Below, one piece after another: positions 51,501-59,059 of a DNA stretch of 64,000 bases; the stretch's first letter is position 1; every line of letters starts with the position of its first letter. Source of the DNA: Chlorobiota bacterium. GTDB taxonomy: Bacteria; Bacteroidota; Ignavibacteria; OLB7. A program made the translations under genes and the position numbers. The stretch is taken from contig JAQBOZ010000018.1 of NCBI GenBank assembly GCA_028287785.1, forward strand, positions 62,001-126,000, read 5' to 3'. The notes below the pieces were generated by a model, which saw nothing but the letters and a program-made list of their open reading frames with translations, was not told the DNA's origin and did not search any database.

Positions 51501-52466
51501 GAGCCGAACTCGATCGGCCGCGTCTCGCGACTCAGGGTCATCCCGCTGGAGAAGCTCGGCCGCCCCAGAATCGACGTGACGATCCAGGCCAGCGGCATCT
51601 TCCGCGACATCTTCGGCCTTCAGATCGAGATCCTCGACGACGCCATCCGGCTGGCCGCGTCGCTGGATGAGCCGGAGGAGATGAACTTCATCCGGGGCCG
51701 CTGCCGGGAGATGAGCGAGCGGCTGGGGCTTACCGGCGATGAGGCCACCACGCGCATCTTCTCCAACGCGGCAGGCGCCTACGGCACCAATGTGGACCAC
51801 ACGGTGGCGATGTCGGCATGGCGGACGGCGGACGATCTGGCGGAGGTCTTCACGCGGAGAAAATCGTTCGCGTATGGGCGGAGCTTCGGATCGCGGGAAT
51901 CGCGGAGGATCTTCGAGGAGCTTGCCTCGGGAATCGACACCACGTTTCAGAACCTGGATTCCAGCGAAGTGGGGATCACCGACGTGGACCACTACTTCGA
52001 ATATCTCGGCGGCTTCACCAACGTTGTGGAGCGTCGCAGCGGCAGGCGCCCCACCCCGCTGGTGGCGGACACCACGACCGCCCGCGGAAAGGTCAGAACG
52101 CTTGAGGCAACGATCCGCCTGGAGGTCCGCACCAAGCTCCTGAACCCGAAATGGTTCGAGGGGATGCTGGGCCACGGCTATCAGGGGGTGGAGGAGATTC
52201 GGAAGCGGCTTGATTACACCTTCGGGTTCAGCGCCACGGCCGGGGCCGTCGATCCGTGGGTTTATGAAGCAATCCACCGCACCTATGTGGCCGATGAGAC
52301 CGTGCGGCACCGCATGGAAGGGCTGAACATCCACGCGTATTCCGGGATGGTCCGCCGCCTGCTGGAGGCAAACGAGCGTGGATTCTGGACCCCCGCGGAG
52401 ACCATCGTCGAGGGGCTGCGCTCCGTCTGCGATGAGCTTGAAGATCGCCTGGAAGGGGTCGGCTGA
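48582..52466 (+). CDS. bchH: Magnesium chelatase subunit H-like protein (BchH type)
   Basis: 1294 residues, full BchH length. The start is a TTG (AGGAAACCAAC-TTG); the first internal ATG is Met13. The N-terminal ~165 residues correspond to the DUF3479 domain typical of BchH/ChlH rather than CobN. The CobN/Mg-chelatase body contains [15 protein letters not shown] at 600-614, [28 protein letters not shown] and [13 protein letters not shown], the BchH wording, and the end [15 protein letters not shown]...[14 protein letters not shown]. BchH binds protoporphyrin IX for Mg insertion by BchI/BchD, neither of which is visible. It follows the hem genes on the opposite strand. A role in cobalamin-type chelation cannot be excluded. 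Confidence 0.9.
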   Translation: [1294 protein letters not shown]

Positions 52467-52791
52467 TCGGGGCATCCCACAGCCTGCCCTCCCGCGCGCC
52501 GGAATCGCTGTCGGCGCATCCCCATCATCCCCATGCATGGCCTCCGGAATAGTTCAGGCAAGGTTTTTGCTGAATACCTCGTCCTGCGCCATCCATAATG
52601 GCCGCATGGCACGTTCTATGTATATCGATATCATCGATATTTCCCCCATTTCAAGCCGCCGAATGATCCCCGGGCCTTTCCATGCACAATGGAAGGCACG
52701 CGGGACCGTGCAGTAAGAAAGCAGGGCCGTTTCGTATCGAAAAGCTCAACAATGACGAAACAATGCACGGCTCCATCTGCTGTAAACACTG
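52467..52791. other. Intergenic region with perfect inverted repeat, no gene
   Basis: 325 bases between bchH and the first hybrid kinase. Two features were seen: the perfect inverted repeat ATATCGAT-ATC-ATCGATAT at 52622-52640, shaped like a repressor or activator operator, and a near palindrome CCTTTCCAT...ATGGAAGG at ~52675-52696. One or both may control the signalling island downstream. No convincing open frame is present. Confidence 0.55.
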
Positions 52792-55700
52792 ATGCCTACT
52801 AACCTCGTTCTCCTGCTGGAAGGCGCCGCCACCGAAAGCGCCAGGGCCGTCGGCAATATGCTTGCGGCGGAGGGAAGTGGCGTTCATACCGGCGGGGGAA
52901 TCGATGAGATCCCGCACGAACCAGGCTCCGCCACGCGACGTGACGCGGCCATCATCTCCGGCATACGGGAAAGTGATCTGCTGGTGGAGGCACGCAAGGC
53001 CCATCGCGCATTTCCACGGGCCGCGCTGATCCTGGCGGTCCGCCGGGAGCGTATCGGCGAAGTTCGGGCGACGATTGCCCGTGAGGGGGACTTCGGCGAT
53101 CGGTGGCATGTGGTTCAGGACGATCCCGCAACGCTGACGGAGCTTGTCCGCTTCACCCTCTGCTGCATGCCGACCGAGGAGATCGGAAAACGGACGGATG
53201 GAATCCCCCATCTCTCCGATATCGACCGGAAGCGATTCGAGGCGGAGCTCCGGCGCTCGCGGAACGAGCTGGGGGTGATCCTCGAGGGGATCATCGACGG
53301 CGTTACCACGCAGGACCGGAACGGACGGCTGATCTACGCCAACGATGCCGCCGCGCGCCTGACGGGATATCCATCGGCGGAGACGTTCCTGGATGCTCCC
53401 ATCGCCGAGGTGATGGGGAGATTTATCATGATGGATGAATCCGGAGCGCCCATCTCCCCTTCCGAACTCCCCGGCCGCATCGCGATTCAGGAGGCCAGAA
53501 GCGTCGAGAGGGTCTTCCGATTCAGAATTGTGGAGACCGGAGAGGAACGATGGGCCGTGGTGAGCGCCGCGCCGGTCCTCGCGGACGATGGAACCGCCAT
53601 CCTCGCAATCAACATCTTCCGGGACATCACCGAACAGCGGCGGGCCAGCGAGCGGATGCGCTTTCTGGCGGAGGCAAGCGAGCTGCTGGCCTCCTCTCTC
53701 GACTACGAAACCACCCTGCAAAGCGTCTCCCGCCTGGCTGTCCCCACCATCGCGGAGTGGAGCGCGGTGGATATGCTGAGCCCCGACGGGTCGGTGAAAC
53801 GCCTGGCGGTTTCCCACGCGGACCCGGAGAGAATCGAGCTGGCGAACGAGCTTATGCGACGCTTCCCCGCCGATCCCGACGCACAGACCGGGGTTCCGAA
53901 CGTGATCCGCACCGGCAGGGTGGAGTTCTACCCGATGATCACCGATGAGATGCTGGCGTTCGGTGCCCGCTCGCCGGAGGAGCTGGAGATGCTCAGGCGC
54001 ATCGGTTTCTCATCGGTGATCATCGTCCCGCTTCAGGTGCGCGGGGAACGTATCGGCGCCATCACCTTTGTGCAGTCGGCCGCCGGAAAGCATTTCGATG
54101 CCGGCGATCTTGAACTGGCGATCGATCTGGGGCGACGCGCCAGCGTCGCCGTGGAGAACGCGAGGCTTCACAGGCTGACGCGGGAGCAGAAGGAATGGTT
54201 CGAGGTGACGCTTTCCAGCATCGGCGACGCCGTGATCGCAACCGATACGGCCGGGAACATCACGTTCATGAACCCGGTCGCGGAGATGATGACCGGATGG
54301 AGACTGAGTGATGCGCTCGGAGAGAGGCTGGATGATGTGTTCCGCATCGTGAACGAGCGGACCAACGCGACCGTGGAAAACCCGGTGGTGAAGGTGATTG
54401 AAAGCGGCGGCATCGTGGCCCTTGCCAATCACACGCTGCTGATCGCGCGCGATGGAACCGTGCTGCCGATCGACGACAGCGCGGCGCCGATTCGCGATCA
54501 TCAGGGGACGATATCCGGGGTGGTCCTGGTGTTCCACGATGTGACGCAGAGACATAAGGCGGAGCAGGAGCGGGCCGAGCTTCTGGAGCGGGAACGGGAG
54601 GCGCGCGCCGAGGTGGAGGCCAGCGAGGAGCGCTACCGCTGGCTGGCCGAGGCCATGCCGGAGATCGTCTGGACGGCCACCCCCGACGGCGTCACCGACT
54701 ATCTCAACCAGCGCTGGTACGATTACACCGGCATCTCCATGAACGAGGGAACCGGTTTCGACAGAACCGGCGTGATCCACCCCGATGATATGCAGGGCCG
54801 GCTCGATCGCTGGGCCGTTTCGATGCGGCAGGGAACCGTGTTCGAATTTGAATGCCGGTTCCGGCGGCAGGCGGATGGCAGCTATCGATGGCATCTGCTC
54901 CGCGCCATCCCGATCCGGGATGATCAGGGGAACATCACGCAGTGGATAGGCACATCGACCGATATCGATGACCAGAAGCGAACGGAGGAGGAGCTGACCC
55001 ACGCAAGGGAGCGGGCGGAGGCGGCCAGCAATGCCAAGGATCACTTCCTGGCCGTGCTGAGCCATGAGCTTAGAACCCCGCTGACGCCGGTGCTCACGGC
55101 GGCGCAGCTCCTCATGGACGAACCCGGCCTCTCCCCCGGCGTGCGGGATTACATGGAGGTGATCCACCGGAACATCGAGCTGGAGGCGAGGCTGATCGAT
55201 GACCTTCTGGACCTGACGAGGATCGAGCGGGGGAAGCTCCAGTTGAACTTCACCGTCGTGGACGCGCATGCGCTGATCCGGAACGTCATGCAGATCTATC
55301 AGAACGATTTCCACGACAAGCACCTCCACGCAATCGTGGAACTGGACGCCCCGCGCCACCATGCGCGTGCGGATTCCGCCCGGCTTCAGCAGATCATCTG
55401 GAACCTGGTGCAGAACGCCGTCAAGTTCACCCCGCACGGCGGGACGGTGACGATACGGACATCCAACGAGGGGGAAGGAGTGCTGCGGATAGACGTTATC
55501 GATACCGGCATCGGGATCGATCAGGATGTGCTGCCGCGGATCTTCAACGCGTTTGAACAGGGAGAGCGGAAAGTGACGCGACGGTTCGGCGGGCTTGGGC
55601 TTGGGCTGGCGATCAGCCGCGCGCTCGCCGACATGCACTCCGGCTCGCTGGAGGCATCCAGCGAGGGGCAGGATCGCGGATCGACGCTCATCGTACGGAT

Positions 55701-56109
55701 ACCGGTGGAATCGGTGAAGGAACCGGCCCATCAGGGGCTCTCGGAGTCCCTCCCGGTCAGAATTCTGCTGGTGGATGACCATGCCGATACGGTCCATGTG
55801 ATGGGAATGCTCCTGCGCCGCCACGGCTATCGCGTGGCAACGGCCGGCACCATGCGGTCAGGAATGGAGGCCGCGGTAGATGGAGAGTACGATCTTCTGA
55901 TCAGCGATATCGGCCTTCCCGACGGAAGCGGGCTGGAGCTGATGCGGGAGATCCGATCGCGCGGGATACTGATCAAGGGAATCGCGCTGAGCGGATTCGG
56001 CATGGAGGAGGATATCCGGCAGAGCCGGGAGGCGGGTTTCTCCGAGCATCTCACAAAGCCCGTGGATTTCCGGAAACTTCAGGAAGTCATCCTCAGGGTC
56101 CTTCAGTGA
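52792..56109 (+). CDS. Hybrid histidine kinase: receiver-like N-region, PAS, GAF, PAS, PAS, HisKA, HATPase, receiver
   Basis: 1105 residues, soluble. The N-region (1-140) looks like a degenerate receiver. Then PAS (~155-280; ILEGIIDGVTTQDRNGRLIYANDAAARLTGY), GAF (~290-455; IIVPLQVRGERIGAITF), a second PAS (~465-585; GDAVIATDTAGNITFMNP), and a third PAS with PAC (~605-735; WTATPDGVTDYLNQRWYDYTG). HisKA carries His758 in LSHELRTPLTP; HATPase has NLVQNAVKFTP, DTGIGI and GGLGLGLAI; the C-terminal receiver has Asp1039 (ISDIGLPDGSG) and LTKPV. It probably senses a cytosolic signal and phosphorylates its own receiver. The C-terminal half is closely related to that of the 60988-62877 kinase. Confidence 0.95.
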   Translation: MPTNLVLLLEGAATESARAVGNMLAAEGSGVHTGGGIDEIPHEPGSATRRDAAIISGIRESDLLVEARKAHRAFPRAALILAVRRERIGEVRATIAREGDFGDRWHVVQDDPATLTELVRFTLCCMPTEEIGKRTDGIPHLSDIDRKRFEAELRRSRNELGVILEGIIDGVTTQDRNGRLIYANDAAARLTGYPSAETFLDAPIAEVMGRFIMMDESGAPISPSELPGRIAIQEARSVERVFRFRIVETGEERWAVVSAAPVLADDGTAILAINIFRDITEQRRASERMRFLAEASELLASSLDYETTLQSVSRLAVPTIAEWSAVDMLSPDGSVKRLAVSHADPERIELANELMRRFPADPDAQTGVPNVIRTGRVEFYPMITDEMLAFGARSPEELEMLRRIGFSSVIIVPLQVRGERIGAITFVQSAAGKHFDAGDLELAIDLGRRASVAVENARLHRLTREQKEWFEVTLSSIGDAVIATDTAGNITFMNPVAEMMTGWRLSDALGERLDDVFRIVNERTNATVENPVVKVIESGGIVALANHTLLIARDGTVLPIDDSAAPIRDHQGTISGVVLVFHDVTQRHKAEQERAELLEREREARAEVEASEERYRWLAEAMPEIVWTATPDGVTDYLNQRWYDYTGISMNEGTGFDRTGVIHPDDMQGRLDRWAVSMRQGTVFEFECRFRRQADGSYRWHLLRAIPIRDDQGNITQWIGTSTDIDDQKRTEEELTHARERAEAASNAKDHFLAVLSHELRTPLTPVLTAAQLLMDEPGLSPGVRDYMEVIHRNIELEARLIDDLLDLTRIERGKLQLNFTVVDAHALIRNVMQIYQNDFHDKHLHAIVELDAPRHHARADSARLQQIIWNLVQNAVKFTPHGGTVTIRTSNEGEGVLRIDVIDTGIGIDQDVLPRIFNAFEQGERKVTRRFGGLGLGLAISRALADMHSGSLEASSEGQDRGSTLIVRIPVESVKEPAHQGLSESLPVRILLVDDHADTVHVMGMLLRRHGYRVATAGTMRSGMEAAVDGEYDLLISDIGLPDGSGLELMREIRSRGILIKGIALSGFGMEEDIRQSREAGFSEHLTKPVDFRKLQEVILRVLQ

Positions 56110-56366
56110 TGTTCATGCGTTTCCCGGCATCCGCGCCGTGGGATGGGCCGGAAGCAATTCTACGGCCTGATACAACCGATCCGGGAAAATCCTTTCGGGC
56201 TTCTACGCCTGAAGCGTTTACGTTGCGCCGGTCGGGCAATCGGCAACGTCGTACCGATGCAATCCGCCCCTTCGAACAGCGGCAGTGATAGCCCGGGAGA
56301 ACATCCCCGGAAATGATCCGCCAACGATTTCAATAAACTCACAGAGCTATCGTACAAGGAGAAGAC

Positions 56367-57236
56367 ATGACACCGACCGGTACCAGCAAAATCCCGGACA
56401 TCCTGACGAAATATAGAGCGGATATCCTGACCGACTGGACACGGCAGCAACTGGAGAACACGGCCATGCGTCGCGGGGTCCTGCGCGAGAGCGACGTTAC
56501 CGAGCAGTCCGGTGAGTTTCTGAATGCGTTTGCGGAGGCGGTCGGAGCCGGCAACCTGACGGATCTTCGAGGCGAGAAGTGGGATGCCGTCCGCGAGGTG
56601 CTTGCGGCCGTATCCCGGAGCCGCGCCAAGAAGGGATTCACGCCGTCGGAAACGGCAATGTTCGTCTTTTCCCTGAAGCAGTCCCTCCTGACCCGCCTCC
56701 GCGCCGAGATCGGCGATGACACCGATGCCGTCGCCTCCGAGGGGTGGACCGTCAACACTATTCTGGACCGGCTGGGGCTGTTCACCACCGAGATCTATCA
56801 GAAGGGACGCGAGGAAGTGATACTCCGGCAGCAGCAGGAGCTGATGGAGCTCTCCACGCCGGTGGTTTCACTCTGGGAGAATGTGCTGGCCCTTCCGCTG
56901 ATCGGCACGCTGGACAGCGCGCGGACGCAGGTGGTGATGGAAAGCCTTCTGCAGGCGATCGTCAAGTCCGGCGCGGCCATCGCCATCATCGACATCACCG
57001 GCGTGCCGACCGTCGATACGCTGGTGGCGCAGCATCTGTTGAAAACCGTTGCCGCGGCCAGGCTGATGGGGGCCGACTGCATCATCAGCGGCATCCGCCC
57101 GCAGATCGCCCAGACGATTGTCCACCTCGGCGTGGATCTGGGGGATGTGATCACCAAGGCAACCCTGGCCGACGCATTCGCGCTTGCGCTTCAGCGGAGC
57201 GGAATGATGGTTGCCAGCGTCAAAGGCCGTTCATAG
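56367..57236 (+). CDS. rsbR: RsbR-type stressosome scaffold/sensor with STAS domain
   Basis: 289 residues. The N-terminal helical half (DILTDWTRQQLENTAMRR...GFTPSETAMFVFSLKQSLL) is the RsbRD_N-like sensor type; the C-terminal STAS domain reads STPVVSLWENVLALPLIGTLDSARTQVVMESLL...AAIAIIDITGVPTVDTLVAQHLLKTV...IISGIRPQIAQTIVHLG. Thr211, Thr215 and Thr218 lie in the DITGVPTVDT segment where RsbR is phosphorylated by RsbT. RsbR and RsbS form the stressosome that sequesters RsbT until stress. First gene of a tight R-S-T operon, 8 bases before rsbS. Another 257-base gap without a gene (56110-56366) precedes it. Confidence 0.94.
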   Translation: MTPTGTSKIPDILTKYRADILTDWTRQQLENTAMRRGVLRESDVTEQSGEFLNAFAEAVGAGNLTDLRGEKWDAVREVLAAVSRSRAKKGFTPSETAMFVFSLKQSLLTRLRAEIGDDTDAVASEGWTVNTILDRLGLFTTEIYQKGREEVILRQQQELMELSTPVVSLWENVLALPLIGTLDSARTQVVMESLLQAIVKSGAAIAIIDITGVPTVDTLVAQHLLKTVAAARLMGADCIISGIRPQIAQTIVHLGVDLGDVITKATLADAFALALQRSGMMVASVKGRS

Positions 57237-57240
57237 GAGG
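57235..57240 (+). promoter_or_regulatory. Ribosome binding site deciding the GTG start of rsbS
   Basis: AGGAGG overlaps the TAG stop of rsbR and stands 4 bases before GTG at 57245. It is the strongest Shine-Dalgarno sequence in the island and fixes the rsbS start inside a much longer open frame that begins at 56744. Confidence 0.85.
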
Positions 57241-57244
57241 CATC

Positions 57245-57634
57245 GTGGAGCGAATACCGATACTGAAGATGGGCCGTTACCTGCTGGTGACCGTCCAGGT
57301 GGACATGCACGATCGCCTGGCGATGACGCTTCAGGATGATCTTACCAACCAGATTGTGGAGCACAAGGCACGGGCCGTGCTGATCGACATCTCGACGCTC
57401 GAGATCGTCGACTCGTTCATCGGCCGGATGCTCGCCAATATCGCGGCGATGTCCCGCGTGCTCGATGCGATGACCGTGGTGGTGGGAATGCAGCCGTCCG
57501 TCGCAATCACGCTCGTGGAGCTGGGGCTTTCGCTGAAGGGCGTCTATACGGCGCTCAATGTCGAGAAGGGGATGGAATTCCTGACAACGTCGCTGAGTGG
57601 GGAGGATGGCGCCGATGCCGGTAATACGGGATGA
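57245..57634 (+). CDS. rsbS: RsbS-type STAS protein (stressosome core)
   Basis: 129 residues from GTG 57245. A single STAS domain opens RIPILKMGRYLLVTVQVDMHDRLAMTLQDDL. The block VLIDISTLEIVDSFIGRML contains Ser57, equivalent in position to the Ser of Bacillus RsbS that RsbT phosphorylates, and GMQPSVAITLVELGL closes the fold. It forms the stressosome core with RsbR. The reading frame overlaps the start of rsbT by 20 bases, an arrangement that couples translation of the three partners. Confidence 0.95.
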   Translation: MERIPILKMGRYLLVTVQVDMHDRLAMTLQDDLTNQIVEHKARAVLIDISTLEIVDSFIGRMLANIAAMSRVLDAMTVVVGMQPSVAITLVELGLSLKGVYTALNVEKGMEFLTTSLSGEDGADAGNTG

Positions 57635-58025
57635 ACTGATGCAGGTAAGAGCATCCGACGATATCGTGCGCGTCCGCCAGATGGTCAGGGCGCTCGCGGT
57701 GGAGTTGGGATTCGGCCTGGTGGATCAGACGAAGATCGTGACGGCCGCAAGCGAGCTGGCCCGGAACACCCTCGATTACGGCCTGGGGGGAACCACCCTG
57801 ATGGAGGTGCTGGAGGAGAACTCCCGCATCGGCCTGAGGATTACGTTCGAGGATAACGGGCCGGGGATTGCGGATATCGACCTTGCCATGACCGATGGAT
57901 ATACCTCAGGTCGCGGGCTGGGGCTGGGGTTGAGCGGCGCAAAACGCCTTTCCAACGAGTTCACCATCGAGTCCCGCGTCGGTGAGGGGACCCGTATCGC
58001 GATTACCCGATGGAAGGGGCGCTGA
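57615..58025 (+). CDS. rsbT: RsbT-type serine/threonine kinase (GHKL)
   Basis: 136 residues from ATG 57615, chosen because GGGGAGG ends 9 bases upstream; ATG 57606 and GTG 57597 are possible. It opens VIRDELMQVRASDDIVRVRQMVRALAVELGFGLVDQTKIVTAASELARNTLDYG (N-box) and continues FEDNGPGIADIDLAMTDGYTSGRGLGLGLSGAKRLSNEF (G1, ATP lid and G2), matching RsbT closely. RsbT phosphorylates RsbR and RsbS on stress, leaves the stressosome and activates a downstream effector (RsbU in Bacillus). No RsbU or sigma-B/RsbV/RsbW set is visible here, so the effector may be a neighbouring protein. Confidence 0.94.
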   Translation: MPVIRDELMQVRASDDIVRVRQMVRALAVELGFGLVDQTKIVTAASELARNTLDYGLGGTTLMEVLEENSRIGLRITFEDNGPGIADIDLAMTDGYTSGRGLGLGLSGAKRLSNEFTIESRVGEGTRIAITRWKGR

Positions 58026-58026
58026 T

Positions 58027-59022
58027 ATGACAACAAGCGTATCGCTTCTCATTCAGGATATCAGCCAGGTTGCCGAGGCGCGTCGCATCATCGGGAGCAT
58101 GGCCCGCGACACGGGGTTCGATGAAACCACGGCCGGCCGTGCCGCGATCGCGGTGATGGAGATGGGGACCAACCTGATCAAACACGCCGGAGGAGGAGAG
58201 ATAGTGATCACTCCCCTTTCCGGCATGAACCCCGGCCTGGAGATCCTCTCGCTCGACAAGGGGCCGGGCATGGAGGATCTCGACCGCTGCCTGGCCGATG
58301 GCTTCTCCACCGCCGGAAGCCCCGGCAACGGGCTGGGCGCCATCGTCAGGGTCGCCGATCAATGGGATATCCATACCGTTCCCGGAAAGGGAACGGCGCT
58401 TGTCGCGCGCTTCCGCAATGGAGGCATCGAGGCTCCCCGCTATCTGGATATTGCGGGCGTCAACGTCCCGCTGACCGGCGAAACAGCCTGCGGCGATGGC
58501 TGGGCCGTTCATTGCGAGCCCGGCAGGCAACTGGTGCTGGTGGTGGATGGCCTGGGCCACGGGCCCGTGGCGGAGATGGCCGCGCGGGAGGCAATCGGAG
58601 CGTTTGGCGAGAACGTCGGCGAAAGCCTCCAGGAGATCATGGATGCGATGCACGGCGCCATGGCGCACACGCGCGGCGCGGCGCTTGCCCTGGCGGAGAT
58701 CGATCCCGACCGGCGGCAGATCAACTATACCGGCATCGGCAATATCGTCGGCGTTGTTCACAGCGATGAGAAGGTGTACCGGATGATCTCCCATAACGGC
58801 ATCATGGGACATACGGTCAGAAGATTCCAGCAGTTCTCCTATCCGTGGCCCGATGACGCGCTCCTGATCATGCACTCCGACGGCGTGGGAACGCACTGGA
58901 ATCTGAACAGCTATCCCGGATTGTCGAGGCGGCATCCGAGCGTGATCGCCGGGGTGCTGTATCGCGACTGGAGCCGGGGACGGGACGATGCCACCGTGGT
59001 GGTGGCAAGGGAGATGAACTGA
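58027..59022 (+). CDS. GHKL ATPase fused to SpoIIE/PP2C phosphatase (RsbX-like)
   Basis: 331 residues, starting one base after the rsbT stop. Residues 1-140 are an RsbT/RsbW-like GHKL domain (TGFDETTAGRAAIAVMEMGTNLIKHAGGG, LDKGPGMEDLDRCLADGFSTAGSPGNGLGAIVRVADQWDI). Residues ~145-330 are a SpoIIE-type PP2C phosphatase with ETACGDGWAV, LVVDGLGHGPVAEMAA, TGIGNIVGVVHS, MHSDGVGTHWN and RDDATVVVA, so the metal Asp residues are present. RsbX resets the stressosome by dephosphorylating RsbR and RsbS; I infer that role. The fused kinase-like domain would make this a possible two-way enzyme. Confidence 0.92.
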   Translation: MTTSVSLLIQDISQVAEARRIIGSMARDTGFDETTAGRAAIAVMEMGTNLIKHAGGGEIVITPLSGMNPGLEILSLDKGPGMEDLDRCLADGFSTAGSPGNGLGAIVRVADQWDIHTVPGKGTALVARFRNGGIEAPRYLDIAGVNVPLTGETACGDGWAVHCEPGRQLVLVVDGLGHGPVAEMAAREAIGAFGENVGESLQEIMDAMHGAMAHTRGAALALAEIDPDRRQINYTGIGNIVGVVHSDEKVYRMISHNGIMGHTVRRFQQFSYPWPDDALLIMHSDGVGTHWNLNSYPGLSRRHPSVIAGVLYRDWSRGRDDATVVVAREMN

Positions 59023-59059
59023 GCATGACGCGGATCGAATCACGAAGCACTGGAGAGGC

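Noticed and set aside
40957-52466. A photosynthesis gene cluster spanning the hem genes and bchH
   Set aside because: Only one bch-type gene is present, on the opposite strand from the hem run, with rodA, a hypothetical gene and a repeat between; no bchI, bchD, bchM or pigment-binding gene is seen.
48627-52538. 1303-codon open frame antisense to bchH
   Set aside because: It lies wholly opposite the clearly recognisable BchH frame, is rich in Arg/His/Pro/Gly as expected for a high-GC antisense frame, and shows no domain motif.
54010-55824. 604-codon minus-strand open frame opposite the first hybrid kinase
   Set aside because: The plus strand carries PAS, GAF, HisKA, HATPase and receiver motifs in the same interval.
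56744-57244. Extended N-terminus for rsbS from an upstream ATG at 56744
   Set aside because: The extension overlaps rsbR in another frame; AGGAGG four bases before GTG 57245 and the normal RsbS length favour the short form.
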